From NCBI GenBank assembly GCA_036557885.1, contig DATBGS010000109.1:62001-126000 (forward strand): a DNA stretch of 64,000 nucleotides. Direction: 5' to 3'. This DNA comes from DATBGS01 sp036557885. Its GTDB lineage: Bacteria; Chloroflexota; Ktedonobacteria; Ktedonobacterales; DATBGS01. The notes below the pieces were generated by a model. The model was given only the letters and a program-made list of their open reading frames with translations, made no database searches and was not told where the DNA came from. The translations under genes were made by a program, and so were the position numbers. This document shows, one piece after another, positions 43,738 through 52,267 of the stretch (its first letter is position 1; every line of letters begins with the position of its first letter).

Positions 43738-43925
43738 AGTTTACCTCTTGCCTGTTTCATGAACTCAGTGGGGTGAAAAATCTGGGACGTAGATTGATGG
43801 AACGAGTTGCTGGGATAGTCTACCACCAGGAGAGTTCATTGGCAAGGGGGCAAAACGAATTGTCCCACTAAACCCACCTTTTCTGGAACAGGCAGGGGAT
43901 TTTCTCAACAGAGGCCCGATTCTCC

Positions 43926-43954
43926 TTGACAACAGGGGCTTCCTCTGGTAATAG
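43926..43954 (+). promoter_or_regulatory. Likely promoter of the ArsR/mer transcript
   Basis: A perfect -35 box TTGACA (43926-43931) is followed after 17 bases by TAATAG (43949-43954), with TAGAAT overlapping three bases later. The operator-like palindrome at 43958 starts just downstream. Confidence 0.55.
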
Positions 43955-43957
43955 AAT

Positions 43958-43977
43958 ATATCCGAATATTCGAATAT
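43958..43977. promoter_or_regulatory. Operator-like palindrome of the ArsR gene
   Basis: ATATCCGAATATTCGAATAT matches its own reverse complement at 18 of 20 positions, with a perfect CGAATATTCG core. It lies between the presumed -10 box and the ArsR start, where ArsR-family repressors usually bind. Confidence 0.6.
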
Positions 43978-44000
43978 CTTATCAATGGAAAGAGGCCACT

Positions 44001-44378
44001 ATGACGAATGGTTCGGGAGTATCCTCCACTCCGGAGGTTCTGCCTGGCGCCGCCTCTCCTCCCAGCCTCGGAGAAGCTGACCTGCTCGCGCGCTTCTTTC
44101 GCGCCTTGGGCGATCCCACACGCCTGCGACTCCTCACCCTCCTTCTGGAGCAGGAACGCTCCGTGACCGATCTGGTTGAGGCCGTTGGCGCTCCTCAAGG
44201 CCGCATCTCGACGCATTTGGGGTGTCTGCGCTGGTGCGGCCTAGTCACCGCCCGGCGCGAAGGCCGACAGATGATCTACGCCATCACCGATCCACGCGTG
44301 CGCGCGTTGCTCTCGACCGCAGGCACGATGCTGCATGACTATGCAACGGGTGTGGCTAGTTGTGGCGTTATTCGCTAG
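44001..44378 (+). CDS. ArsR-family metal sensor, CmtR-like
   Basis: 125 aa from ATG 44001. The winged helix has LARFFRALGDPTRLRLLTLL and a recognition helix in GRISTHLGCLRWCGLV. Cysteines at 75, 79 and 121 are spaced almost as in mycobacterial CmtR (C57, C61, C102), which senses cadmium and lead. ArsR-type Hg sensors of actinobacterial mer operons are related. It is expected to repress its own transcript and the mer genes after it, releasing DNA when metal binds. The gene looks intact. Confidence 0.88.
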   Translation: MTNGSGVSSTPEVLPGAASPPSLGEADLLARFFRALGDPTRLRLLTLLLEQERSVTDLVEAVGAPQGRISTHLGCLRWCGLVTARREGRQMIYAITDPRVRALLSTAGTMLHDYATGVASCGVIR

Positions 44379-44407
44379 GCAAGTTGTACGAAAGGGAATA
44401 CCGCGCC

Positions 44408-45124
44408 ATGTCTGAACAGGCACAGGGGCCATTTTTTCGAGTTTCTTCGCTCGCCAGTTTAGGGTTGAACCCAGACGTATGTCAACTTGATCTGCATCAG
44501 CGGGTGGCTGCCCTCTCAGCCCCGGCGCGCCTCTTCCATCGGGCGGTGCTGCGTGCCTTTCTTGAACAGGGGCGTGCTCCCACGCAGGCTGAACTCCGCC
44601 CGGCGGCGAGACTGATCGGCATTGGGCTGGAGCGCCTGTTGGCTGATCTGGTGGTCCACGATGTGATCCAGCGCGCGGCGGATGGCACTCTTCAGGTGGC
44701 CTATCCGTTCTCTGGCGTGCCCACCCTGCATCGGGTGGAGATCGATGACGCGCCACCCGTCTTTGCCATGTGCGCTATCGATGCACTTGGGCTGCCCTTC
44801 ATGGTCGGACGTCCGGCGACCATCCACACCCAAGACCCCACCGATGCCACGCCCCTCACGATTGCTATCGAGCCGATCAGTGGTGCGCAGCGTTGGCATC
44901 CGGCGACGACGGTTGTGCTGGCAAACGAGTGCTCAGAGGAGCCAGCCATCAAGGCCGAGTGTGCATGCCCGTTTATCAATGCCTTTGCCAGTCCTGAGAC
45001 AGCGGACCGCTGGCGTGCCGCGCACCCGGAACTCGTTGTCAAGCTGCTCACCCAGGAGCAGGCGCTCGAAGATGCTCGCAAGATCTTTGGTACACTCTTG
45101 GAGGAGCCTCCCATTGCTGGATAA
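44408..45124 (+). CDS. merB: Alkylmercury (organomercurial) lyase MerB
   Basis: 238 aa from ATG 44408. YPFSGVPTLHRVEIDD and VFAMCAIDALGLPFMVGR contain the catalytic Cys (C122) and Asp (D125). AECACPFINAFAS supplies the second active-site Cys (C185 or C187). MerB cleaves the carbon-mercury bond and hands Hg(II) to MerA. The N-terminal helix-rich domain (about 35-95) is the usual DNA-binding-like fold of MerB. The gene appears intact, unlike merA downstream. Confidence 0.93.
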   Translation: MSEQAQGPFFRVSSLASLGLNPDVCQLDLHQRVAALSAPARLFHRAVLRAFLEQGRAPTQAELRPAARLIGIGLERLLADLVVHDVIQRAADGTLQVAYPFSGVPTLHRVEIDDAPPVFAMCAIDALGLPFMVGRPATIHTQDPTDATPLTIAIEPISGAQRWHPATTVVLANECSEEPAIKAECACPFINAFASPETADRWRAAHPELVVKLLTQEQALEDARKIFGTLLEEPPIAG

Positions 45125-45126
45125 TC

Positions 45127-45144
45127 TATCTGGATATCAGGATA
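45127..45144. promoter_or_regulatory. Second operator-like palindrome in the mer locus
   Basis: TATCTGGATATCAGGATA matches its reverse complement at 14 of 18 positions and resembles the AT-rich palindrome at 43958. It lies just after merB and before the MerE-like frame, so it could be an internal binding site of the ArsR protein. The evidence is weak. Confidence 0.35.
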
Positions 45145-45148
45145 TATC

Positions 45149-45541
45149 ATGTCCACCATTAAAAGGAGGCTCCCATGCACTGCCAACGCGAGTGGAGGTG
45201 GCTTGATCGTGAGCGGGATCATTGCCTGTCCCTGTCATCTGGCGGTGACCCTGCCGCTCGTGGCCGCACCCTTGGCTGGAACAGCCCTGGGCCATTTTCT
45301 CATCCACAACACTGGTCTGGTGTATACCGGGGCGACCATCTCCCTCGTGGGCGCCCTCGCGCTGGGGTTCTGGTTCTGGTTCAGTCCCGTGCGTTCGACC
45401 CGTGAAACGAATGCTCCCTGCCCTCGCTGCGGGCCAGCCGTAGCTGATGAACGATCCCAGGAGCAAGCCCCTCTGCACAAGGATCAGCCTGCCCCAAGAA
45501 CAGAGAGGAGTGACGATGACAGCAACACAAGACCACGCTGA
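45149..45541 (+). CDS. Small membrane protein, MerE-like mercury transport candidate
   Basis: 130 aa in the open frame. Two membrane helices are present, with the CPCHL motif in the first (SGIIACPCHLAVTLPLVAAP, then LAGTALGHFL), matching MerE, which moves Hg(II) and methylmercury through the membrane. The C-terminal ~45 residues are polar. The start is unclear: ATG 45149 has no ribosome binding site. A perfect AAAGGAGG with ATG 45175 points to a different frame. TTG 45203 or GTG 45209, behind GGAGG, would give a MerE-sized N-terminus. A small indel near 45180 could explain this. Confidence 0.65.
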   Translation: MSTIKRRLPCTANASGGGLIVSGIIACPCHLAVTLPLVAAPLAGTALGHFLIHNTGLVYTGATISLVGALALGFWFWFSPVRSTRETNAPCPRCGPAVADERSQEQAPLHKDQPAPRTERSDDDSNTRPR

Positions 45542-46978
45542 TCTGGTGATTCTGGGCAGTGGCTCGACCGCCTTTGCTGCCGCCCTGCACGCTGCCGAAC
45601 TCGGCAAAACCGCCGTCATGACCGAATGGCGCACCATTGGTGGAACATGTGCCAACCGGGGCTGCCTGCCCTCCAAGAACTTGATCGAGGCAGCACGGTT
45701 GGTCTACGACGCGGCTCATCCCCGCTATCCGGGGCTTTCGCCGGTGCAGATGCCCATCAATTGGGCCGACCTGATTGCCCAGAAGGATGCGATCATCCAG
45801 GACTATCGCGCCCACAAGTACGAAAGCCTGCTCGATGACCCGGAGCGCGTTCAGGTCGTCTCCGGGCACGCGACGCTGATCTCTGACCACGAGGTCGAGG
45901 TGCAGAGTGCCGCTGGCCCGCGCCGTCTGGTGGGCGACCAACTGTTGATTGCCACCGGCTCGGCGCCGACGCTTCCTAACATCCCAGGCCTGTCTCATGT
46001 GCCCTATCTCACCAGTGATCTCTTGGGTGCTGCCGATGACCCCTGGGACACCACCCTGCGCGAGCGACCTTGCTCGCTTATCATCCTGGGCGGCGGCCAC
46101 ATCGCGCTCGAGCTGGGCCAGATGTTTGCTCGCTTTGGCACCGAGGTGACGCTTGTGACCCACGGCAGGACCATCCTCTCGGGCTACGAGCCGGAAATTG
46201 TCGAGGCACTCACTGCTCTCTTACAGGAGGAAGGGCTGCACTTGGTCACTGAAGCACAGGTACACGGCGTAGATCGCCAGGGGGAGGGCATTGCCCTGGT
46301 AGTCCAGCGGCAGGGGAGCCAGCAGACGCTCACCGCCGAACGGCTGCTGATCGCCGCTGGGCGACGCCCCAATACCCAGGAGCTGGGCCTGGAACGAGCA
46401 GGGGTCCAGCTCGATCAGGTAGGAGCGGTGCGTGTGGACCGCACGTTGCGCACCAGTGTCCCCCATATCTAGGCTGCGGGGGACGTGATTGGACGGGAAA
46501 CCGAGAGCCAGATGGCGACCCCAATTGGGGCGCATGATGGCAAGATCGCCGCCCACAATGCCCTCTCCGGGGACCCGCTGCGCCAGGTCGATCACACGGT
46601 CATCCCGCGCACGATCTTCACCAATCCCCAGGTGCGGTGGTCGGGTTGACTGACGAGGAGGCCAACGCCCAGGGGATCATCTGCGCTTGCAATACCATCC
46701 CGTTGAGTGTGGTGCCGCGTGCTGGGGCCATACGCGACCCGCGCGGAGTCATCAAGATGGTCCTCGAACGGCCCACACGCCGGGTCGTGGAGGTCTCGAT
46801 GCTGGGCGCTAATGCAGGCGAAGTGATCCACGAGGCGGCCATGGCTTTGCGGTTTGGGGCGACAGCGGATGACTTCATTGAGATGGTGCATGTGTACCCA
46901 ACGATGGCCGAGGCGCTCAAACTCGTCGCCATCTCCTTTACGAAGGATATCAACCGGCTGAGCTGCTGTGCTAGCTAG
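45516..46978 (+). pseudogene. merA: Mercuric reductase MerA, broken by a TAG and a frameshift
   Basis: From ATG 45516 (GAGAGGAG upstream) the flavoprotein starts normally: FAD-binding LVILGSGSTAFAAALHAAEL, then the redox pair C45/C50 in GGTCANRGCLPSK, and an NAD-binding IILGGGHIALELG. Codon 319 is TAG (46470-46472) inside P-H-I-x-A-A-G-D-V, where the family has Tyr or Trp. About 165 bases later one base is missing near 46633, shifting to the frame that encodes VGLTDEEANAQG and the dimerisation domain. This ends in the C-terminal vicinal pair LSCCAS. All parts of MerA except an N-terminal HMA domain are present, so this is a recent loss or a sequence problem. Confidence 0.9.
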
Positions 46979-47023
46979 CAGCAGGTAGAGCTGCTCAACC
47001 ATTTTCCGGTGAAAGGTGAGGTT

Positions 47024-47571
47024 ATGTTACGATCACAGGCCATGACAATCGGGCAGCTCTCTCGGCGTACGGGCGTGCCCATCAAAGTGCTGCGGGAGTA
47101 CGAAGCGCTCGGCTTTCTCTACACCCTGGGCCGGAGCGAGAGCAATTACCGGCTCTTTGGCGAGGAAGCGCTGTGGAGCGTGCGGGTGGTACAGAGTCTG
47201 CGCTCGCTGGGGCTGACGCTGAAAGAGATTCAGGCCTTCACGACGAGCTATCGTGAGCAGCAGGGCCAGCCAATCGATCCCCTGCTGGATGCACACCTGG
47301 CGCAGGCCCTCGCCCGCATCGAGGGCCAGATCGCTCAACTTCAGGGGTGCGTCAGTGTATCCTGGAATTCCAGGCGGTGCGGGCCCGCGCGCTGGCCCAA
47401 CTCCCCGCCCACTCCTCGGCATCCGATCTGGCACACCTGTTGGCCTCAGACCCACGCCAAAGTGTAACTGAACTCAAAGTTTCGATCTCCGCCACAGGTG
47501 GTGGAGCGCACACGCATCACTTGCCCGATGCGCTCGAAGTCGGTCGGTGGCTGGTCGGGAATCACTGCTAG
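47024..47571 (+). pseudogene. MerR-family regulator, frameshifted near its C-terminus
   Basis: The N-terminal winged helix is intact (MTIGQLSRRTGVPIKVLREY, EALGFLYTLGRSESNYRLFG) and the dimerisation helix begins normally. At about 47345, in a GGGG run, the frame is lost. The plausible continuation (RQCILEFQAVRARALAQLPA onward) is one frame over and ends at 47571. As translated it ends at 47467 with an unrelated tail. The classic Hg-binding cysteines of MerR are not evident, so the ligand is uncertain. It follows merA by 45 bases. Confidence 0.78.
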
Positions 47572-47605
47572 TGGCTCTCTGGCTCTGTTTCCAGCGCTCG
47601 TGTCC

Positions 47606-48010
47606 TCACGCTCCTGGTTCCGTGTTGCGCTCCCCTTCAGGAATGTTTTCCTCAAAAATCAGGATATTGCGAAAGGGATCGCAGAGCCAAAATCCTTTCG
47701 TCCCCCAGTCCGTCGCCTGGATCGGAGACCGAACGGCGCCAGTGGGTACATACTGCTGATACAACGCCTCGATATGGGTGACGCCGATATAACATACCCT
47801 GCACCCCTGCTGTGGTGGTTCGTGTGTGGGATCGGAGACATTGAAGTGCAAAGCGATCCCATCCCGTTCGATAAGAGCAAACCCCTCGTCGTGATAGGGA
47901 CTCGCAAAGCCGAGTTGTCCATAAAAGGCCAGCGCTTGTTCCATATCTGCGACCAGAAAACGAGGAGCCACCGAATCGAGGGTGGGATGACGCTCTTGGG
48001 AGGCTGACAT
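47606..48010 (-). CDS. Glyoxalase/bleomycin-resistance (VOC) superfamily protein
   Basis: 134 aa from ATG 48010 with AAGGAAGGGG upstream. It has a pair of beta-alpha-beta-beta-beta units with SVAPRFLVADMEQALAFYGQ, LGFASPYHDEGFALIERDGI and the closing KGFWLCDPFRNILIFEENI. Such proteins bind divalent metal or sequester drugs; the substrate is unknown. It converges on the MerR-family pseudogene with 34 bases between. Confidence 0.88.
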   Translation of the reverse strand: MSASQERHPTLDSVAPRFLVADMEQALAFYGQLGFASPYHDEGFALIERDGIALHFNVSDPTHEPPQQGCRVCYIGVTHIEALYQQYVPTGAVRSPIQATDWGTKGFWLCDPFRNILIFEENIPEGERNTEPGA

Positions 48011-48056
48011 GGATTCCCCTTCCTTTCTGCTGAACATGCGGAATGTTCCTGTGCGG

Positions 48057-48269
48057 TCATTCTTCCGAACGCTCCGAGAGGCGGTAATACGCTTTCTTGC
48101 AGTAACCACTTCCGAGAAGCGGGAACTCATGCACCATCCATCTCTCTGCTTTCGGGATGCTGCCTTCACGGATATGCTTTGCTTCAACAAGGGCGAGCGC
48201 GGAACAACGGCAAGCATCCTGCCAGAGAAACACAATCCCAGGGCCATCTGAAGGGTACATGAACTGCAT
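48057..48269 (-). CDS. Small protein of unknown function
   Basis: 70 aa from ATG 48269, behind GGAAGGGAAAG. The sequence MQFMYPSDGPGIVFLWQDAC, then GSIPKAERWMVHEFPLLGSG and KKAYYRLSERSEE reads like a compact folded protein and not a shadow, and no other frame codes here. No family was recognised. It lies between the VOC protein and the ABC exporter on the same strand. Confidence 0.45.
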   Translation of the reverse strand: MQFMYPSDGPGIVFLWQDACRCSALALVEAKHIREGSIPKAERWMVHEFPLLGSGYCKKAYYRLSERSEE

Positions 48270-48351
48270 CGTTCTTCTTTCCCTTCCTCTCACAGATGGA
48301 AGAGCAGCGCTGGTAGCACCCTGGCATCTGCGAGAAAAGCGTATCTCTTCC

Positions 48352-50151
48352 TTATGCCGTGCCTGGATGGGTTCCCTGCCCCAAATAAAGGGACCAGAAC
48401 GCTCCTGCCTGCTGTTCCAACTCCTCATGGGTGCCGCTCTCGGCAATACGTCCATCCACCAGCACCACGATTCGGTCCGCCTGGCGAATCGTATCATAGC
48501 GATGGGTCGTAAAGAGGATGATCTTCTCGTGAGCCAGCGTCTTCAGCAGTGCGAAGATTTGCCGCTCTCCCACGGGGTCCAGGCTGGCACTTGGCTCATC
48601 CAGGATGATCAGCGGGGCATCATGGTAGAGCAGCCGCGCCAGTGCCAACCGCTGCCATTGCCCACCTGAGAGATCGGTCGCCCCGCCAAACCCGGCACCT
48701 ACGATGGTATCGATGCCCTCTGGCAAGCCTTCCACCACCTCAGAGAGCCCCGCGAGCCGCAACGCCTCAGCAATGCGCTCCTCCTCGCCGGGTACCCGCT
48801 CAAACTGCATGGTGACGTTCTGGCGGATGCTGAAATGGAAATGCGCCGGGTCTTGGAAGAGCACCGCTTTGACGACTGTCGAGAGCGCGACAGATGCTCC
48901 AGTACTGTCCATCGCCTCGATGGAGCCACTCGTTGGAAATACCAGCCCAGCAAGCAACTTGACCAGTGTACTCTTGCCCACGCCATTGGTCCCCACGATG
49001 GCGGTCAACCCGGGAGTGAAGGTAGAGGTGATCTCCTCCAGCGCCGTCTTCTGGGTTTCGGGATAGGTATAGGAGACCTCCTGTACGTGAACGGCGGTCA
49101 GGCGTGGAGAGGCTTTGCTCTGCGGGGGAGCAGGGGAGGCAGCGGGCAGTCCGTCAAAGGATTCGGTGGTCAGGAACTCGAACAAGGTCTGGGCGTAGCG
49201 CAGCGAATCTAACAGCGAGCGGTACTGGTAAATGAAGGAGTTGACCATCCCCGAAAGCCAGGCGATGCCAGGGATCAGGACGGCAAACGTGGCGAGACTC
49301 AGTTGCCCCTGGCTGATGAGGAACACCGCTGCGGCCAGGGCCAGCCCAAAGCCGATCACCTGGATGAGGGCGGCTCCCCCGCGCAGCCCCAGGAATCGCA
49401 CCGTGAGTCGCTTTAATTCGGACAGATAGGTTTCAGCCAGGGACGCGTGCTCGCGGGGGATCAGATTGCTCTGATAGATGCGCACATCGCGCTGCCAGGG
49501 GGCATCGACTTGCATGTTGGTCAGCGCCTCCATGCGTAACTGGTTGGGAGCGTTATGTTCCTGGAGCGCGTAGTACGCTCGACTGAATTGCCGCTCGATG
49601 CGCGCAGCAGGCAAGCCAATCACCAGGATCGCCAACACCATTAGTGGAGCAATGGCAATCATCGTCACCGCCAGGGCAATCAGCCCAAAGAGAATGGGGA
49701 GGGTCGAGAACAGCGAATCTACCAGGCTGATGGACTTTTCGGATGCCTCGCGGATGACCAAACCATAGCGCGCCTGAAACGCATTGTTCTCGAAGAGCGG
49801 ATAGGGCACGCTGGGGAGCTTCTGCATAATGCGCTTGCTGATGTCCACCCAGGCGTCCTGGCGCAGGATGGTCGCAGCGCTATCGCGTACGATCACCCCC
49901 AACCGCTGAATGAGGAGCGCCGCCAGCAGGCCGAGCATGAGCGGGATGATGGCTGGAGTGAATTGGACGGCCCCATGTGAATCGGTCAACGCTCCAAACA
50001 GTTGGTGCAGCAAGAAGAGGACCGCCGGGAAAAAGAGCGGTTCGGCCAACGAAGCGACGGCATTGATGACAAAGGCACGCGGATGGCTTCGATAGAGCAG
50101 ACGCAGCGTCGCACGGGTGATCGACAAGCGGGACGAGAAGGGCAAAACCAT
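48352..50151 (-). CDS. ABC exporter, fused permease and ATPase
   Basis: About 599 aa from ATG 50151, with TTGGAGGTG upstream. The N-terminal ~330 residues are a six-helix type-IV exporter domain; the rest is the nucleotide-binding domain with Walker A VGTNGVGKSTLVKL, signature DLSGGQWQRLALARLL, Walker B PLIILDEPSASLDP and switch His in LFTTHRYD. Half-size exporters like this dimerise to pump lipids, peptides or drugs. The substrate is unknown. The open frame extends upstream to 50289 without a ribosome binding site. Confidence 0.9.
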   Translation of the reverse strand: MVLPFSSRLSITRATLRLLYRSHPRAFVINAVASLAEPLFFPAVLFLLHQLFGALTDSHGAVQFTPAIIPLMLGLLAALLIQRLGVIVRDSAATILRQDAWVDISKRIMQKLPSVPYPLFENNAFQARYGLVIREASEKSISLVDSLFSTLPILFGLIALAVTMIAIAPLMVLAILVIGLPAARIERQFSRAYYALQEHNAPNQLRMEALTNMQVDAPWQRDVRIYQSNLIPREHASLAETYLSELKRLTVRFLGLRGGAALIQVIGFGLALAAAVFLISQGQLSLATFAVLIPGIAWLSGMVNSFIYQYRSLLDSLRYAQTLFEFLTTESFDGLPAASPAPPQSKASPRLTAVHVQEVSYTYPETQKTALEEITSTFTPGLTAIVGTNGVGKSTLVKLLAGLVFPTSGSIEAMDSTGASVALSTVVKAVLFQDPAHFHFSIRQNVTMQFERVPGEEERIAEALRLAGLSEVVEGLPEGIDTIVGAGFGGATDLSGGQWQRLALARLLYHDAPLIILDEPSASLDPVGERQIFALLKTLAHEKIILFTTHRYDTIRQADRIVVLVDGRIAESGTHEELEQQAGAFWSLYLGQGTHPGTA

Positions 50152-50459
50152 ACCAGACACCTCCAAATTGAAAGGAGAACAAACCACACAAAGGCTCCCG
50201 TCTTTAGGGGGGACATGGCAGCGCTTGCGGTGAAGGATTGGAGGGGCGCGGGGATACCAACAGCCACCAGCCCGAACTGGTGGTGGCATACCACGAACTG
50301 GACAGGCCGCCAGGTTATCTGCGGTCGGCCAGGACCGGTGGAGATGTGTTGTTCAGTCGGTTCAGCAGTAAACACGCATCGGGGTGATCTTCCCATGAAG
50401 GAGCAGGCGTCTCTAGTGACAACCGCTGTGCCTAGTATGCCAGACGACGCTGCCCGGTG
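50152..50459. other. Intergenic region upstream of the ABC exporter
   Basis: This contains the exporter's ribosome binding site and presumably its promoter. A short CACCAG-loop-CTGGTG hairpin lies near 50265-50290. Otherwise nothing was recognised. Confidence 0.4.
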
Positions 50460-50738
50460 TCAAGCCATAAACAGCCCAGGATGGTCATGCGCTCCTTGTT
50501 GGCTCTGACAGTGCTGCCAGGCTCCTCTAGCGCTGGTGCGGGGGTGCTTGTGTGAGGATCTCCTGGCACAGAACGAGCAACGCAAGCCACGCTCCTCCTG
50601 GAGCGCTTCCGGGCTGATGCGGAAGCGCTCCACACAAGCGTCACAAATGTAGACATTGGGGCCAGCAATGAGACGCTGAATCTGGTCCTGCGGTGTGCCA
50701 CAAAAGGAACACTTCTGAGGCTTTCTGCTGCGCTTCAT
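50460..50738 (-). CDS. ClpX-type C4 zinc finger protein
   Basis: 92 aa from ATG 50738, preceded by CTGGAG. QKCSFCGTPQDQIQRLIAGP, then NVYICDACVERF is the dimeric zinc-binding domain found at the N-terminus of ClpX, with the four cysteines in two C-x-x-C pairs. A further C-x-x-C (LRCSFCARRSSH) follows, then an unrelated tail. No AAA+ domain is attached. Its start overlaps the Clp_N-like frame at 50641-50937, so the two may be coupled genes or one gene split by a frameshift near 50726. Confidence 0.65.
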   Translation of the reverse strand: MKRSRKPQKCSFCGTPQDQIQRLIAGPNVYICDACVERFRISPEALQEERGLRCSFCARRSSHKHPRTSARGAWQHCQSQQGAHDHPGLFMA

Positions 50739-50937
50739 GAAGGATCTCCAGCGTTTTCTTACGCACCTGCTCCACCTCCAACCCAAAACCTGTTGATATC
50801 CCGGCGCCGATGCCCTCGCCCTCCCTGAGCATCTCCAACAGGAGATGCTCGGTTCCTGTGTAATGGGGGGCGATCCCTCTCCGATGGCTCGGCTTTTTCC
50901 GAGCGAGAGAGTGCTTGTCTGGGAAAGATGAATCCAC
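50641..50937 (-). pseudogene. Clp_N-like fragment overlapping the zinc-finger frame
   Basis: 98 aa in the open frame. PHYTGTEHLLLEMLREGEGI followed by EVEQVRKKTLEILHEAQQKA resembles one repeat of the ClpC/ClpA N-terminal domain, which binds adaptors. A full Clp_N domain has two repeats and the AAA+ modules are absent. After EAQQKA the frame turns to nonsense, while the zinc-finger frame begins at exactly that place. One frameshift would join them into a Clp_N plus ClpX-zinc-finger protein. Confidence 0.55.
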
Positions 50938-50993
50938 CGACCCGCAGCGCTCAAATGCCTCTGAAGCAGAAGCAATTGCTCCTCCCCACTCTC

Positions 50994-51022
50994 TTGCAAA
51001 ACAAGATACCTTATGTTATACT
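50994..51022 (+). promoter_or_regulatory. Sigma-70-type promoter of the PadR gene
   Basis: TTGCAA (50994-50999) and TATACT (51017-51022) are separated by 17 bases. A partly symmetrical TAGCATGTACTGCATGATA follows at about 51032-51050, a good place for PadR self-repression. Confidence 0.65.
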
Positions 51023-51063
51023 ATTCCCAGTAGCATGTACTGCATGATAGTGGGGAGGCACAC

Positions 51064-51417
51064 GTGGACACCCGCTCGACGCAGCTCCTCAAAGGCACCC
51101 TGGATATGTGCCTGCTCGCAACGCTCGCGCAGCGTCCGTGTTATGGCTATGAGTTGGTGCAGCAACTCGCCCACCAGGGCTTGGATCTGGTCAGCGAGGG
51201 CAGCATCTATCCCCTCTTGAGCCGCCTCCAGCAGCGCGGCTACATTGCAGGCTACCTCGTGGCCTCGCGGGAGGGGCCGCAGCGCAAGTATTATCGCCTG
51301 CTCCCAGAAGGCGCCAAACAGTTAGACCTCTGGCGGACCGAATGGGAGCGGTTCGCTCAGGTGGTTGACCGCATTCTCAAAGGAGCCTCTGCCGATGAAC
51401 CGAGCAGACCACCATAA
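51064..51417 (+). CDS. PadR-family transcriptional regulator
   Basis: 117 aa from GTG 51064 with GGGGAGG upstream. TQLLKGTLDMCLLATLAQRP and CYGYELVQQLAHQGLDLVSE, then GSIYPLLSRLQQRGYI are the PadR winged helix, followed by a short dimerisation helix (subfamily 2). It probably represses itself and the overlapping membrane-protein gene. Confidence 0.92.
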   Translation: MDTRSTQLLKGTLDMCLLATLAQRPCYGYELVQQLAHQGLDLVSEGSIYPLLSRLQQRGYIAGYLVASREGPQRKYYRLLPEGAKQLDLWRTEWERFAQVVDRILKGASADEPSRPP

Positions 51418-52150
51418 AGAGCACCAGATTGCTGATCTGGTTGCGGCCTGCACAAGCTATTGGGCGCTGCGCGGCGTAGCCCGCGAGAGCCGCCAGGAGA
51501 TGCAACTGGAACTGGAGCAGCATTTACAGTTGGCCGTCGCCGATGGCAAATCCCTGTCCAGGGTGCTTGGTCCCCAACCGCTGGCATTTGCGGAAGCCTG
51601 GGCGCGCGCGAGGCACCCCCGGTTCTGGAGAGGTGGGATCACCGTCTGGCCTTTTCTGGTCTATGCCCTCAGTGTGGTGAGCAGCACCGCGCTCATCGGG
51701 CACTTGCTGGGGCATACCTCTTCGTTTCCGTTCACGTGGCTTGCAGCCTTTCTGCTGGTCGGCAGTGGTGGGCTTTCACTGCTGCTCCAGTTGAGTGGGT
51801 TCCTGGCTCTGCGCATCCGAACGCGGAAGGCGCGCCAGGGCCTGATCCTGGGCAGTGGCGCGCTGGCAGCGCTGACGTTGCGCGTGGCGGGTGTGCAGGT
51901 GAACTGGAGCATGACGCTGCTCCGATGGAGTTGGCCGCTGACCGCTGTGTTGCTCGCCCTGGCCGGAGGGCTGTTCATACTCGAGTGCTGGCGGGCCACG
52001 CACCGCGAACAGCACTCCTCACTTCGCCCTATGCTGCTGGTGCGCTCCATGCTGCCCTTTGTGAGCAACGTGGCCCTGTTTGACGCCTTCTTGTTCGTTG
52101 CCAGTATGGCCGTGGTGGCCTTCTGTCGGCTTCCCATCCGGCTGATGTGA
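51395..52150 (+). CDS. PadR-associated membrane protein
   Basis: About 251 aa from ATG 51395 (AAAGGAG at 51379), overlapping the PadR gene by 23 bases. A soluble N-terminal ~75 residues (helical, with VARESRQEMQLELEQHLQLA, resembling the HAAS-type domain common beside PadR regulators) is followed by about five membrane helices. PadR partners of this kind act as membrane signalling or transport proteins, often without a known substrate. Confidence 0.78.
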   Translation: MNRADHHKEHQIADLVAACTSYWALRGVARESRQEMQLELEQHLQLAVADGKSLSRVLGPQPLAFAEAWARARHPRFWRGGITVWPFLVYALSVVSSTALIGHLLGHTSSFPFTWLAAFLLVGSGGLSLLLQLSGFLALRIRTRKARQGLILGSGALAALTLRVAGVQVNWSMTLLRWSWPLTAVLLALAGGLFILECWRATHREQHSSLRPMLLVRSMLPFVSNVALFDAFLFVASMAVVAFCRLPIRLM

Positions 52151-52267
52151 GGAGCGAGAGGAGACATCACCCCATCACACGCACCTAAGAGCAGGGACCC
52201 ATGCTGTGCAATGATCAGAGGTGGACCCAAGAGAGCACCGCTACCCGTCAAGAGGGAGACTGACCTG

